DNA of 64,000 nucleotides from Caenorhabditis elegans (lineage: Eukaryota; Nematoda; Chromadorea; Rhabditida; Rhabditidae): contig NC_003281.10 of assembly GCF_000002985.6 (NCBI RefSeq), forward strand, positions 11,470,001-11,534,000, in the 5' to 3' direction. A model generated the notes under the pieces. That model saw only the letters and a program-made list of their open reading frames with translations. It was not told the origin of the DNA and ran no database searches. The translations under genes and the position numbers were made by a program. Every line of letters begins with the position of its first letter. The first letter of the stretch is position 1. Positions 53,759-64,000 of the stretch are shown one piece after another.

Positions 53759-54403
53759 TCTGGAAGAAATTGAGGTTAAAATGCATTTAAATGAGGGAAA
53801 ACGGGTTTTGAAAAGCGCGCGCGCGCCAAAAAGTTGTCTGTGGCGCATTTGAACGAATTTTCTGAGAAAAATCATGGAAAATACATTTTATTTAGCAATG
53901 TATCTGAATTTTTGCCAAAAAATCGAGAAAATGTGTTTTTTATGCGACAAATGAAAATACACTTTATTCGGCAAATTATTGATTATTTGCGCAAAAAACA
54001 CTGAAAAATCGAACAAAAATTGAGAAAAAACCAGAAAACAGGGATTCGGGCCTAAATTCATCGGAAAATGTGTTACTGGACGGTTTTTTTCGCGCGAAAA
54101 TGATGGAAAATGCAATTTATCTGACAAATTATTGATTTTCTCCGAAAAAAATACACTGAACAATAGGGAAAACGGAAATTTTCGACTTCAAAATAAAATA
54201 AAAACAAAACAAATTAAATTTTGTTTTCCGAGAGACCGCTCTTCAGCACACACATCGAGAGAGACGCAGAGAATCGGGTACGGTAGCGCGGTGGGTCTCG
54301 CCACGACATTTTTTGTCATTCAAATTTTTTTTTGTGTGTTTTAAAATTTTTTCATGCGCAAATCCACGCATTTCTCACTTTAAAACGCGTTTTTCAATAA
54401 AAA
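53759..54403. promoter_or_regulatory. Divergent promoter region, such-1 and 193-residue gene
   Basis: 645 bp lie between start codons. It contains GCGCGCGCGC near 53817, and 'gagagacgcagagaatcggg' with 'tacggtagcg' at 54258-54290, matching the CTGCGTCTC promoter motif. It also has 'ggtgggtctcgccacgac', a repeat fragment seen elsewhere. Confidence 0.55.
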
Positions 54404-56461
54404 ATGACTTCAATCGCCGTAGAAGAATTATTTGGAAGAAATTTAGAAACGAGCCGTGCACCGAATCCTTGGCCAGCGCCGAGCACACAAGAAACTGAGC
54501 CATTTGAAATGTTCGGTAAAGGAGCTGGATCCTTTTTTGACGGTATTTATTTGAAGCTAAAAATTTATTTTTTTAAATCTTTTTATTTCATTTTTCAGAC
54601 AAGCCGTCCTCCGACTCGGAAGACCAAAAAGATGTGAAAAAAGCTAATCAAGCGGCCCGTGACTCGTATTATGGAGCCTATTCCTACGCAACTCAAGATT
54701 TCTCATCGTCACGTGGATTGTCGAGAGATATGGAGCAACTGAAGTCTCCCGCCAAATCTGAAAGTAATGGCACTTTGAGATCGGAGCATCAATGGCGTGA
54801 TAAGAGACGAGAAAACCACCGACGTCCATTGAAGGAACACCATCGAAGAAACGAAACTCGCAGGGATTACAGATGTATGCGGCACCTCACGAACTCCAAA
54901 ATTCGCGGGAATTCGTTTCGCGGGGACAGCAGTTTTTGGCTGTTTTTGGCTTCTATAGGAAATTATTTTTGATTTTTTGTTTTATAATATTCTTGAGAAG
55001 CATCATCCGAATTTAAAATGTGTGAAATTATGAAATTTGACCGAAAACTGAAGGTTTTACAGGAAGGATTCGCTACGGCTTTCTTTAAAATGTATCAGAA
55101 TCGTCAGTTTTTCGATTTCAGTCGTAAAATATGCCATTTTGTAGAGAAAAGTCTGTTTCACAAAAATCCATGTTTGACATTTCAAAATTGTTTTTATTTA
55201 AAACCTGAAAAATCGAAAAAATAAGCTTTTAAAGGTGGAGTAGCGCCAGTGGGGAAATTGCTTTAAAACACGCATATGGTACCACAATGACCGAATATCA
55301 TGATAAAAATTTTTTCTAGATTTTATATGATTTTTTGAAAATTGAAAAAATCTCAGTTTTGCCTAATTCCTATTTGAATTACCGCCAATTGGATTTGTTC
55401 GATGGAGCGCGCTTGCACGTTTTTATTTTTATTTATTGTTATTTTTTCTTATTTTTCACCGACTTTTCATGTTTTCAGTGTATTTTTGTCTGAAATTTGA
55501 AGAAAAAGTCAAAATAAATGCTATTTTTTGAAATTAATTAATTCGGGTTCGAAATCGCTTAAATGCATTTTTTTAATTTAACGCCTGTAAGCGTGCTGTT
55601 TAATCGAAAATTAGCATTTATTTTGACTTTTTCTTCAAATTTCAGACAAAAATACACTGAAAACATGAAAAGTCGGTGAAAAATAAGAAAAAATAACAAT
55701 AAATAAAAATAAAAACGTGCAAGCGCGCTCCATCGAACAAATCCAATTGGCGGTAATTCAAATAGGAATTAGGCAAAACTGAGATTTTTTCAATTTTCAA
55801 AAAATCATATAAAATCTAGAAAAAATTTTTATCATGATATTCGGTCATTGTGGTACCATATGCGTGTTTTAAAGCAATTTCCCCACTGGCGCTACTCCAC
55901 CTTTAAAAGCTTATTTTTTCGATTTTTCAGGTTTTAAATAAAAACAATTTTGAAATGTCAAACATGGATTTTTGTGAAACAGACTTTTCTCTACAAAATG
56001 GCATATTTTACGACTGAAATCGAAAAACTGACGATTCTGATACATTTTAAAGAAAGCCGTAGCGAATCCTTCCTGTAAAACCTTCAGTTTTCGGTCAAAT
56101 TTCATAATTTCACACATTTTAAATTCGGATGATGCTTCTCAAGAATATTATAAAACAAAAAAATAAAAATAATTTCCTATAGAAGCCAAAAACTGCTGTC
56201 CCCGCGAAACGAGTTCCCGCGAATTCTGGAGTTCGTGAGGTGCCGCGAGAGATCGCGTTCTAATAATTATGAACAATTTTTTTGTTAATTTCAGCCATTT
56301 CAGCCGTCGAAACAGTCCACGAAACTATAAAAATCGAGTCTCGCCGCACCGTGGCCTGCGAAGGAAATGTCTATTTCGAAGAAACGAACGTCATTCAATT
56401 TCCCAAAAATCTGCCGCCCAACGTACACGTGATCACCGCCGCCCAATATGGATCGAATTAA
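54404..56461 (+). CDS. Uncharacterised 193-residue protein
   Basis: Exons 54404-54542, 54599-54874 and 56295-56461 keep phase. A shorter exon 2 ending at 54763 also keeps phase, so two isoforms are possible. The N-terminus (MTSIAVEELFGRN, then PWPAPSTQETEPFEMFG) is acidic and Pro-rich. The middle is polar with SYYGAYSYATQDFSSSRGLS, then a basic His/Arg stretch (RRENHRRPLKEHHRRNETRR). The last exon looks folded (ETIKIESRRTVACEGNVYFE, then ETNVIQFPKNLPPNVHVITA). I recognise no domain. Intron 2 is almost entirely a 1.37 kb palindrome. The stop is 220 bp before the xpb-1 start on the same strand, suggesting a shared operon. It is divergent from such-1. Confidence 0.82.
54879..56246. repeat. 1.37 kb palindrome filling an intron
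   Basis: Arms of about 680 bp. The outer 110 bp differ slightly ('gcggcacctcacgaactcca' vs its partner, with a 10 bp duplication on the left). The next part is identical by translation, since both arms give the same 68-residue ORF. The core 55226-55912 is a TTTAAAGGTGG-type foldback like that at 39.8 kb. The palindrome begins five bases into the intron. Confidence 0.92.
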
Positions 56462-56681
56462 ATGTTTATTTATAAATATTCGTTTTTTTTTTTGTTTTTT
56501 GTTTTATTATGAAAGTCTAGTGAAAAGAACTAGCTGTTTTATAAATTTATATGTCTCCCCTCTGGCTCCTCTCCTGTGTCTGCATATTGTCGTGAATTTC
56601 GCTGTATTTGCGTACTTTTTCTCCCCCGGTTTTCTTCCTTTTTTTTCGTATTTTAGACGAATTTTCAATTTTCCAAAAGAA

Positions 56682-59600
56682 ATGGCGACGAAAGAGCGAA
56701 AACGACGCGGAAAATGGGATACCTACAAAGCAGAAGAAGCTCCATCATTGTATTCTGGAAATGCTGACAAGGAAACTAGTTCTGGTAACGCGGGGCTCTT
56801 TTCCTGGAAATTTTCGAATTAAAAAATTAAATTTTTAGTTCCAAAAGCTGCCTCGCACAATTTGAACGGAGAAAATGCGTCGTCAGTGATGACTGATGAG
56901 TTTGGAGCCAAAGATTATCGAAAGGATATGCCATTGAAAGTATGGAGAAGCTCTAAAAATTCGAAAAAATGGTCTGACAAGCTTGAAAAACCCAGAAAAA
57001 TGGCAATTTTTACAATTTTTTGGCAAAAAAACCCTAATTTTCATGATTTTTTCACCCAATTTTCAGTAAATTAACGATTTTTCCCCCGAAATATCGAAAA
57101 TTTGGTTAATTTCCAGGGAAAATCGTAAAAATTACTTTATTCTAAAATAATTTCGGTCTGAAAAATGTAAAAAGTTACGAATTTTTGCTATTTTTTTTTG
57201 TTTTTTTCGGTCAAAAAATCGTTAAAAAACACTTTTTTTCGAGTTTTTCAACCCAAATTGGCAAATTTTAATTGAAAATTCACAATTTTCAGGGTGATTT
57301 CACTGCAAGACCGCTGTGGGTTGCTCCGGATGGTCATATTTTCCTCGAGTCGTTCAGCCCGGTTTACAAGCACGCCAGGGACTTTTTAATTGCAATTTCA
57401 GAGGTTATTAACGTCTTTTTTCAGTTAATTCTGAAAAAAATTCATTTAAAAAAATTTGATTCATCTGAAAAGATTTATTTGTAAAAATTATGTTTGGCCA
57501 ATTTTTTTTTGATTTTTTAATTTTTTTTTCCGTAAAAAATTCCAAATTAGTGCTTTTCAGGTCAATTTTAGAGGTTCAGCACTTTTTTTTCATGGAAAAT
57601 GACTGAAAATTTGAGCCTAAAATTAACAAATATTAAATTTTTCCAAAAAAAAAAAATCGAAATTCTGATTTTTCAATTTTTCGATTATCTCTTACACATA
57701 TTGCCAGAATTGAAAATTTCCGACAAATCGTCAAAGTGTCGGGATTTAAATTTTCCGGCAAATCGGCAACTTGCCGGAATTGAAAATTTCCGGCAAATCG
57801 GCAAATTGCCGGTATTGAAAGTTTCCGGCAAATCTGCAAATTGCCAGAATTGAAAGTTTCCGGCAAATCGACAAATTGCCGGAGTTTAAAATTCCGGCAA
57901 ATCGGCAAATTGCCGGATTTGAAATTTTCCGGCAAATCTGCAAATTGCCAGAATTGAAAGTTTCCGGCAAATCGACAAATTGGTGGAATTGAAATTTTCC
58001 GGCAAATCTGCAAATTGGTGGAATTGAAATTTTTTGGCAAATCGGCAAATTGCCGGAATTGAAAGTTTCCGGCAAATTGACAAATTGCCGGAGTTTAAAA
58101 TTCCGGCAAATCGGCAAATTGCCGGAATTGAACGTGTCTTGTAAATAGCTGATTTGCCGAATTTGACATTTCCGGCAAATCGTCAAAGTGCCGGATTTAA
58201 AAAGTCCGGCAAATTGCAGAATTTATCGAGAAAAAAATTTGCCGAACTGCAATCGCCACCCATCCCTGCTACATATTCCAATTTTCAGCCCGTCTGCCGT
58301 CCACAACACATCCACGAATACCAGCTAACTGCCTATTCTCTCTACGCAGCTGTATCAGTTGGCCTACAAACAAAAGATATCATTGAATACCTGGAACGAT
58401 TAAGTAAAAGTCAACTGCCAAAAGGAGTCATCACATTCGTTCAAATGTGCACTGTGAGCTACGGAAAGGTTAAGCTTGTGCTCAAGCATAACAGATACTT
58501 TGTCGAATCGCGACATTCCGATGTTATGCAGAAGCTTCTCAAGGACTCTGTGATCCAGTCGTGTATTCTAGATGATCGTGTGCAACCTGCTCAGCAAACC
58601 GAGCTTCCTGCACAGGAAAAAATCAAATTCTCACATGGAAATGAGAATGAGAAGGGTGTGGAAAAGGATGGAGCAGCAGCAGACGGTACGGCGGCGGCGG
58701 CGACAGATGGAAAAGTTCCAGCTGATATTGATGAATTCTACGGGAAAATCGATGGAGATGATGAGGAAGACGCAGAGATTCGAAATTTGCAACTTCTAAC
58801 GTTTGAGATCAAACAAGAAACGATCGAAACAGTGCAAAAACGATGTATCGAGCTTGAGTATCCACTGCTCGCCGAGTACGACTTCAGAAATGACACTTTG
58901 AATCCGAACCTTGGAATTGATCTGAAACCATCGACTACACTTCGTCCGTACCAGGAGAAATCCCTACGGAAAATGTTTGGAAATAGTCGTGCGAGAAGTG
59001 GTGTGATTGTTCTGCCGTGTGGAGCCGGAAAGACGCTTGTCGGAGTGACTGCTGTGACGACGGTTAACAAGAGATGTTTAGTGTTGGCGAATTCCAATGT
59101 TTCTGTCGAACAGTGGAGGGCTCAGTTTAAGCTTTGGAGCACGATTCAGGATAAACAGCTTGTCAGGTTTACTAGAGAGGCGAAGGATCCAGCACCGTCG
59201 GGAGCCGATGCGACCAAGGTTGGAGTGGAAGGAGTGGAAAAATAATGAAGAATTTTAGAGGAAAATCTGAAAAAAATTGAAAAATTTTCGACTTTTAGAT
59301 TTTCTGAAAAATCGAAAAATTAACCATAAAAAATAATTGATGAGAAAAAAATTAAAATTTTTTCAAAAAATGAAGAAAATTTCGAGCTAATTTTTGAAAA
59401 ATCGAGAATTTTCGATTTTTCGATTTTTGAATAATCGGGAATTTTCGATTTTCAATTTTTTGAAAAATCGGGAATTTTCGATTTTTCAATTTTTTGAAAA
59501 ATCGAGAATTTTCTATTTTTCGATTTTTTGAATAATCGGGAATTTTCGATTTTTCAATTTTTTGAAAAATCGAGAATTTTCGATTTTTCGATTTCAATTT

Positions 59601-62600
59601 TTTGAAAAATCGAAAAACCGACACCCTTGGTCAGAGTGCCTCATTTCGGTTTGGTCTACGTAGATCTACAAAAAATGCGGCAGAGTTCTCAACCGATTTC
59701 GCATGGTTAACAACGTGTGCTTACGTCACATTTTTTGGGCAAAAAATTCCCGCATTTTTTGTAGATCAAACCGTAATTGGACAGCCTGCCACCACGTGAA
59801 AATCGAAAAATTGGAAATCGAAAAAGGAAAATTTTTAGATTTTTTTTTTCCAAAAATCGAAAATTTTTGTTTTTCGATGTTTTTGAGAAAAATCGAAAAA
59901 TTTGAAATCGAAAAACGAAAATTTTCGAATTTTTAAAAACCGAAAAACGAAAATTTTCGAATTTTTAAAAACCGAAAAACGAAAATTTTTAGATTTTTTT
60001 TTCCAAATATCGAAAATTTTTGTTTTTCGATTTTTTCGATGTTTTTGAGAAAAAATCGAAAAATTTGAAATCGAAAAACGATAAATTTTAGATTTTTTGA
60101 TTTTCTGAAAAATCGAAAAAAAAAGTTCAGAAACTATAAAATATGATTTTTTTCAAAAATCTAATTTTGTTCTTTGATGAGAAAAATAATAAATATTTAT
60201 TCTAAAAAATAAGAACAATGCCTAAAATTTCAAGCAATTTTTGAAAAATCAAAAAATTTCCGCTTTTCAACTATTTTGAAAAATCGAAAACCCGACATCT
60301 TTGATTCGGAAAATCACTACATCCTGAAAAATGCGTATTGCGCAACATATCCGACGCGCAAAATATCTCGTAGCGAAAAGAAAACTACAGTAATCTATTA
60401 AATGACTACTGTAGCCGTTTGTGTCGATTTACGGGCTTTTTGAAATTTAAAAAAAAATTTATTTATCAATAGAATATTTTTTAAAAAAATAAGAGAAAAT
60501 AGTACAAAAAACTAAAATTATTAATCTCAAAAAAATCAAAGAGATGCCGTAAATCGACACAAACGCTACAGTGTGTCATTTAAAGGGTTACTGTAGTTTT
60601 CGCTACGAGATATAGTTATATTTTGCGCGTCAAATATGTTGTGCAATATGGATTTTTTTTGAATTTTGTGTGTTCCTGTAATACTTTAGACTATAAATTC
60701 AGCTAAAATCTCAAATTTTACCAATTTTTCAGTGTGAAATTTATTTAAATTCATTATTGTCGTAATTTGGATGTTTTTTTTTGTTGTAAATTTTGATGCC
60801 TATGAACGAAAAACCGCGTGATATTCACCAAAATATGCACGAAAATAAAATAATTCAATGAAAAACTAACGAAATTTGAGATTTTAGCTGAAAATTTACT
60901 GTTTTATTAGCTTAAAACAGGCATTTTTGAGTCTAAAATAGCAGATTTGCTATCCAGAGAATGCGAATAAGTAAGAAAAACTGCTTTCAGGCCGTTGCCA
61001 CACTAATAAATTGGCAAAATTCAAAATCTAAGCTTAAAATAGAACGAAATTTAAAGGTGGTGTAGTCGAATTGTTTTTATTGCCTTATTAGACTCAAAAT
61101 TGCCTGAAAACATCGAATTTTATAATGAAACTTCTTGAAAACTTCTCAAAAAAAAAAAGTTATGACGGCTCAAAAAGTGGCCTAAAATTAGTTAAAATCG
61201 GAAATTTTACTTGTCAAGCGGCTGGAAACTATTTTTTTTGAAATCACCGTCAAATCTTAAGTGTATAAGTTGATTACCTTGCGTTTTAAACTTGATTAAG
61301 GTATTTAAAAGTCAATGGACGGCGAGTTTTTTAATTTTTTAAAACCAAAACTCGCCGTCCATCGACTTTTAAATACCTTAATCAAGTTTAAAACGCAAGG
61401 TAATCAACTTGTATACTCAAAATTTAACGGTGATTTCAAAAAAATTGTTTCCAGCCGCTTGACAAGTCAAGTTTCCTATTTTAACTAATTTTAGGTCATT
61501 TTTTGAGCCGTCATAACTTTTTTCTGAAAAGTTTTCAAGAAGTTTCATCATGAAATTCGATGTTTTCAGACAATTTTGAGTCTAATAAGGCAATAAAAAG
61601 AAATTCGAGTACACCATCTTTGATGGTTTTAAGCCTTGATTTTTACATAAAAAATTGATTTTTCCAGCCCGTCGTCTGCATCAGCACATACTCAATGGTC
61701 GCCTACTCTGGACGCCGTACCCTACAAGCCGAAGAAGCCATGAAATTTATCGAAAAACAAGAATGGGGTCTGCTCCTGCTCGACGAAGTGCACACAATTC
61801 CAGCGAAAATGTTCCGTCGAGTGTTGACTATTGTACAGGCTCACTGTAAATTGGGTCTCACAGCGACACTTGTTCGTGAGGATGATAAAATCACGGATTT
61901 GAACTTTTTGATCGGTCCCAAGATTTATGAGGCAAATTGGATGGAACTGCAGAAAGCTGGACATATTGCAAAAGTACAGTGCGCCGAAGTTTGGTGTCCG
62001 ATGACTTCTGCGTTTTATTCTTATTATCTTAGGTATTACAAGAAACAAGAAAATTAATTTGATAAAATTTTCAATAAAAATCCCTAGTTTTTTCCCGAAA
62101 CTACCTAATTTTCGGAAAAATCACGTGGTGTGTGCTGTCAGGGTGTCTCATTTCGGCTTGATCTACGTTGATCTACTAAAAATGCGGGAAAAGTTATGAC
62201 GCAGAGTTATGACGTCACAATTTTTGTAGATCAAACCGTAATGGGGCAGTTGATCTACAGTTGAAATTTAACCGTGAATTTTGCAAAAAGCAGCGTCGCC
62301 GCACAGAAAAAGAGTCGGAGAGTAATTTCGCAACCCTGCGGCACGGTTTTTTCCTCTTTTTTATCGATTTTTTATCCACTTTATTTCTTATCAGATTTTA
62401 AGGATATTTCATGTTTTTACGCTATTTTATAAGAATATATTTAATTTTATCCGCCTCTTTTTCTGTGCGACGCTGATTTTTTGCGAAATTCAAATGTAAC
62501 AAAAACTAATTTAGTTGGATAATTTTTAGTAAAAACCTCTAAAAAATAACGCAGTAAATCACGGATTTCTGGCTTCCCTCATAAATTGAAATGGAAGAGT

Positions 62601-63576
62601 TTTTGCCGAACTAGGCCATTTTGGCTCGGCCATATCTGGGGTAGATTTACGGCGCGTTGCGAGTCGCGTCGCGGCTCGATTGTAAAACTAAATGTATTTG
62701 TCCGTGTGGAGTACACGACACTTTCCCATGCGTTGCCCGGCGGGCGATTATCAATGGAGCGCGAAAAGTTCTATGAGGAAGGCCAGAACCCCGTGGTAAA
62801 TTTTGTGGATTTTTGTCTCAAACAGACTAAAATTGGCCTGAAAATTTAGAATTTTCGAAAAAAAAAAATGAAAAAACCCTATTTTCGCTTCTTAAAAATT
62901 CAGTCGTCTGAATTTTTAATTTTTAGTCCTAAAAAACCAAAAAAAAAACCAATTTTGCAGATCCCAAATCGCTCGAAAGCTCTTGCTCGCCGTGATGAAT
63001 CCGAACAAATTCCGTATTTGTCAATTCCTGATCAAATTCCACGAACGTCGTAACGACAAGATCATCGTCTTCTCGGATAACGTTTTCGCCCTAAAAAGAT
63101 ACGCAATCGAGATGCAAAAGCCCTTTCTCTACGGAGAAACATCTCAAAACGAGAGAATGAAAATTCTGCAGAATTTCCAGTACAATCCACGTGTCAACAC
63201 GATTTTCGTGTCAAAAGTCGCCGATACGTCGTTTGATCTACCAGAAGCCAATGTTCTGATCCAGATTTCGGCGCACGGAGGATCCCGTCGACAGGAAGCA
63301 CAGCGTCTCGGAAGAATTCTTCGCGCGAAAAAGCATTCCACAGATCAGTTCAACGCGTTCTTCTATTCCCTGGTGTCTCAAGACACTGTGGAAATGGGTT
63401 ACTCGAGAAAGCGGCAGCGGTTCTTGGTGAATCAGGGATACGCATACAAAGTGGTCAATAATCTTCCGGGAATGGAGCTGGAAGACTTGAAGCTCGCCTC
63501 TAAAGAGTCACAGTTGCAACTGCTTCAACAGGTTCTAGCGACTTCGGATGCTGATGCTGAAGAGGAGGATGTTAAG
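56682..63576 (+). CDS. xpb-1: XPB/ERCC3 DNA helicase, TFIIH subunit (last exon beyond window)
   Basis: ATP-dependent 3'-5' DNA translocase/helicase of TFIIH, acting in promoter opening and nucleotide excision repair in the nucleus. Exons 56682-56784, 56839-56939, 57293-57403, 58289-59218, 61668-62032, 62961-63576 give 742 codons in phase and end at a GTACTG donor; human XPB is about 782, so a short C-terminal exon is missing. The N-terminal domain reads [20 protein letters not shown], then [20 protein letters not shown]. Helicase motifs: Walker A PCGAGKT (about 350), DEVH (about 454), TATLVRED (III plus the XPB-specific RED), KIIVFSDN (IV), [14 protein letters not shown] (V) and [10 protein letters not shown] (VI, about 651). 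All catalytic residues are present. An acidic linker (about 190-240) carries an Ala/Asp-rich insert. It may be co-transcribed with the gene upstream. Confidence 0.96.
57690..58220 (-). repeat. 34-35 bp minisatellite, array 2 (inverted relative to array 1)
   Basis: About 15 units of 'ttccggcaaatcggcaaatt' + 'gccggaattgaaag', in xpb-1 intron 3. It is the complement of the 25.4-26.2 kb array. Array edges are decayed (CAAAGTGCCGG variants). The minus ORFs of 65-146 residues are repeat translations. Confidence 0.93.
59340..60310. repeat. Simple AAATCGAAAA/TTTTCGATTT repeats in xpb-1 intron 4
   Basis: Tandem 'gggaattttcgatttttcaa' + 'ttttttgaaaaatc' units (about 34 bp) at 59390-59620, and longer degenerate 'aaaaccgaaaaacgaaaatt' units at 59810-60120. 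It is A/T-run rich and non-coding. Confidence 0.75.
59632..59803 (+). repeat. Palindromic repeat A, copy 7
   Basis: 'gtcagagtgcctcatttcgg' to 'cagcctgccaccacgtg', with GTAGATCTAC and an uninterrupted GGTTAACAACG (empty TTAA site). It is inserted in the simple repeat of xpb-1 intron 4. Confidence 0.86.
60330..60670. repeat. Foldback element B, copy 4
   Basis: 'gtattgcgcaacatatccga' to 'gtcgatttacgg' is mirrored by 'ccgtaaatcgacacaaacgc' to 'gcgtcaaatatgttgtgcaa', with a 120 bp A/T loop. It lies in xpb-1 intron 4. Confidence 0.87.
61053..61620. repeat. Foldback with about 260 bp arms
   Basis: 'aaaggtggtgtagtcgaatt' to 'tcaatggacggcgagttttt' is mirrored from 'aactcgccgtccatcgactt' to 'attcgagtacaccatctttg'. 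The tip is a clean hairpin. It ends 50 bp before the acceptor of xpb-1 exon 5. Confidence 0.9.
62127..62252 (+). repeat. Palindromic repeat A, copy 8 (internally shortened)
   Basis: 'gtcagggtgtctcatttcgg' to 'tgtagatcaaaccgtaatgg' with part of the interior lost; GACGCAGAG and TGACGTCA are kept. It lies in xpb-1 intron 5. Confidence 0.82.
62280..62800. repeat. Element D copy 3 followed by element C copy 4
   Basis: 62290-62490 holds 'gccgcacagaaaaagagtcg' and 'cctctttttctgtgcgac' arms around 110 bp. 62560-62800 holds 'gatttctggcttccctcata' to 'gaaggccagaaccccgtgg' (element C). Both are in xpb-1 intron 5. Confidence 0.78.
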
Positions 63577-64000
63577 GTACTGTGGATGTGTGGAAATGCG
63601 CTCCACGGGCACCCCCCTCAAACCTCTTTTCAAAAAATTTTCTTCGTTTTTAGTTATATATATATATATATATGTCAAAAGTGATGATAAAAAGAAATCG
63701 ACGTGAAAATGCGCTCCATTGTTAATTGGAAACGCTCCGCCCCCAAACGATGGGTCTCGTTGGGAATTTGGCTGTAAAACTGGAAATTCTAGAAGTTCAA
63801 ACGTTTTCTACCATTTTTATGCCAAAACTGTCGAAAATTCATATTTTTGAAATCAGACAATCGATATTTTGCAAAAGGAGGGGTTGCACAGAAAAATCTT
63901 TTCCTGATTATCTGAAAAGTAGAAAAATTGCGAAAATTTTTAGCATTTTTAAACGAAAAATCGGAAATACCGGAAAAAATCCATTTTTTGAAAAAAAAAG
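63577..64000. other. Start of xpb-1 intron 6
   Basis: No exon resembling the XPB C-terminus is seen. It contains a (TA)n run at 63654-63674 and a dispersed repeat at 63690-63770 ('gcgctccattgttaattgg', 'gatgggtctcgttgg') shared with 26.2 kb. Confidence 0.6.

Noticed and set aside
55018-56117. Duplicated 68-residue protein gene in opposite orientations
   Set aside because: Both copies are the two arms of one palindrome inside an intron.
57633-58186. Minus ORFs of 135 and 146 residues inside xpb-1 intron 3
   Set aside because: They are the second array of the same minisatellite, antisense to a confident gene.
1-64000. CRISPR array, phage, bacterial operon or intact transposase gene
   Set aside because: None seen. 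The repeats are eukaryotic foldbacks and minisatellites without spacer structure, and no transposase-like ORF survives in any element.

Overview
This is a nematode nuclear window, almost certainly Caenorhabditis and most likely C. elegans. The evidence is AT-rich non-coding DNA, introns bounded by GT and TTTTCAG, trans-splice-type acceptors a few bases before start codons, TTAGGC repeats, and dense small palindromic repeats. Genes resembling tin-10, nars-2, such-1 and xpb-1 lie close together. From memory these sit together on C. elegans chromosome III; I could not check that here. All gene models were built by hand from splice sites with reading phase checked across each junction.

Layout. 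1-805 (minus): 5' end of an unidentified Ser/acidic-rich protein. 0.8-12.6 kb: about 12 kb without a convincing gene, holding tRNA-like modules, an interstitial telomere-repeat block, homopolymer tracts and minisatellites. 12.6-14.1 kb (minus): FTH/DUF38 protein with an HTH_48-like N-terminus. 15.6-17.3 kb (minus): RNase P/MRP subunit POP5. 18.4-22.8 kb (minus): mitochondrial-type asparaginyl-tRNA synthetase. 24.7/26.9-30.5 kb (plus): four-pass membrane protein. 31.0-32.8 kb (minus): TIM10. 33.0-35.3 kb (minus): TM2D1-like protein, probably upstream in an operon with TIM10. 35.6-38.8 kb (plus): CK1/TTBK-like kinase. 39.1-41.4 kb (plus): uncharacterised basic, Gly/Arg-rich protein. 42.9-53.8 kb (minus): APC5 subunit of the anaphase-promoting complex. 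54.4-56.5 kb (plus): uncharacterised 193-residue protein. 56.7-63.6+ kb (plus): XPB helicase, whose last exon lies beyond the window.

Most recognised genes are housekeeping: RNA processing, mitochondrial translation and import, cell-cycle proteolysis, and transcription/repair. Their exons are short islands in introns packed with foldback elements, several nested, and with long A- and T-run tracts. Three same-strand pairs look like operons: TM2D1-TIM10, kinase-RGG protein, and the 193-residue protein with XPB.

I found no bacterial-type system, CRISPR array or intact transposase gene. The most unusual material is structural: two insertions into the same TTAA site of one palindromic repeat family, a 1.37 kb palindrome filling an intron, a 30 bp-TIR element with three 175 bp repeats, and an APC5 gene whose 3' exons lie between inverted repeats.
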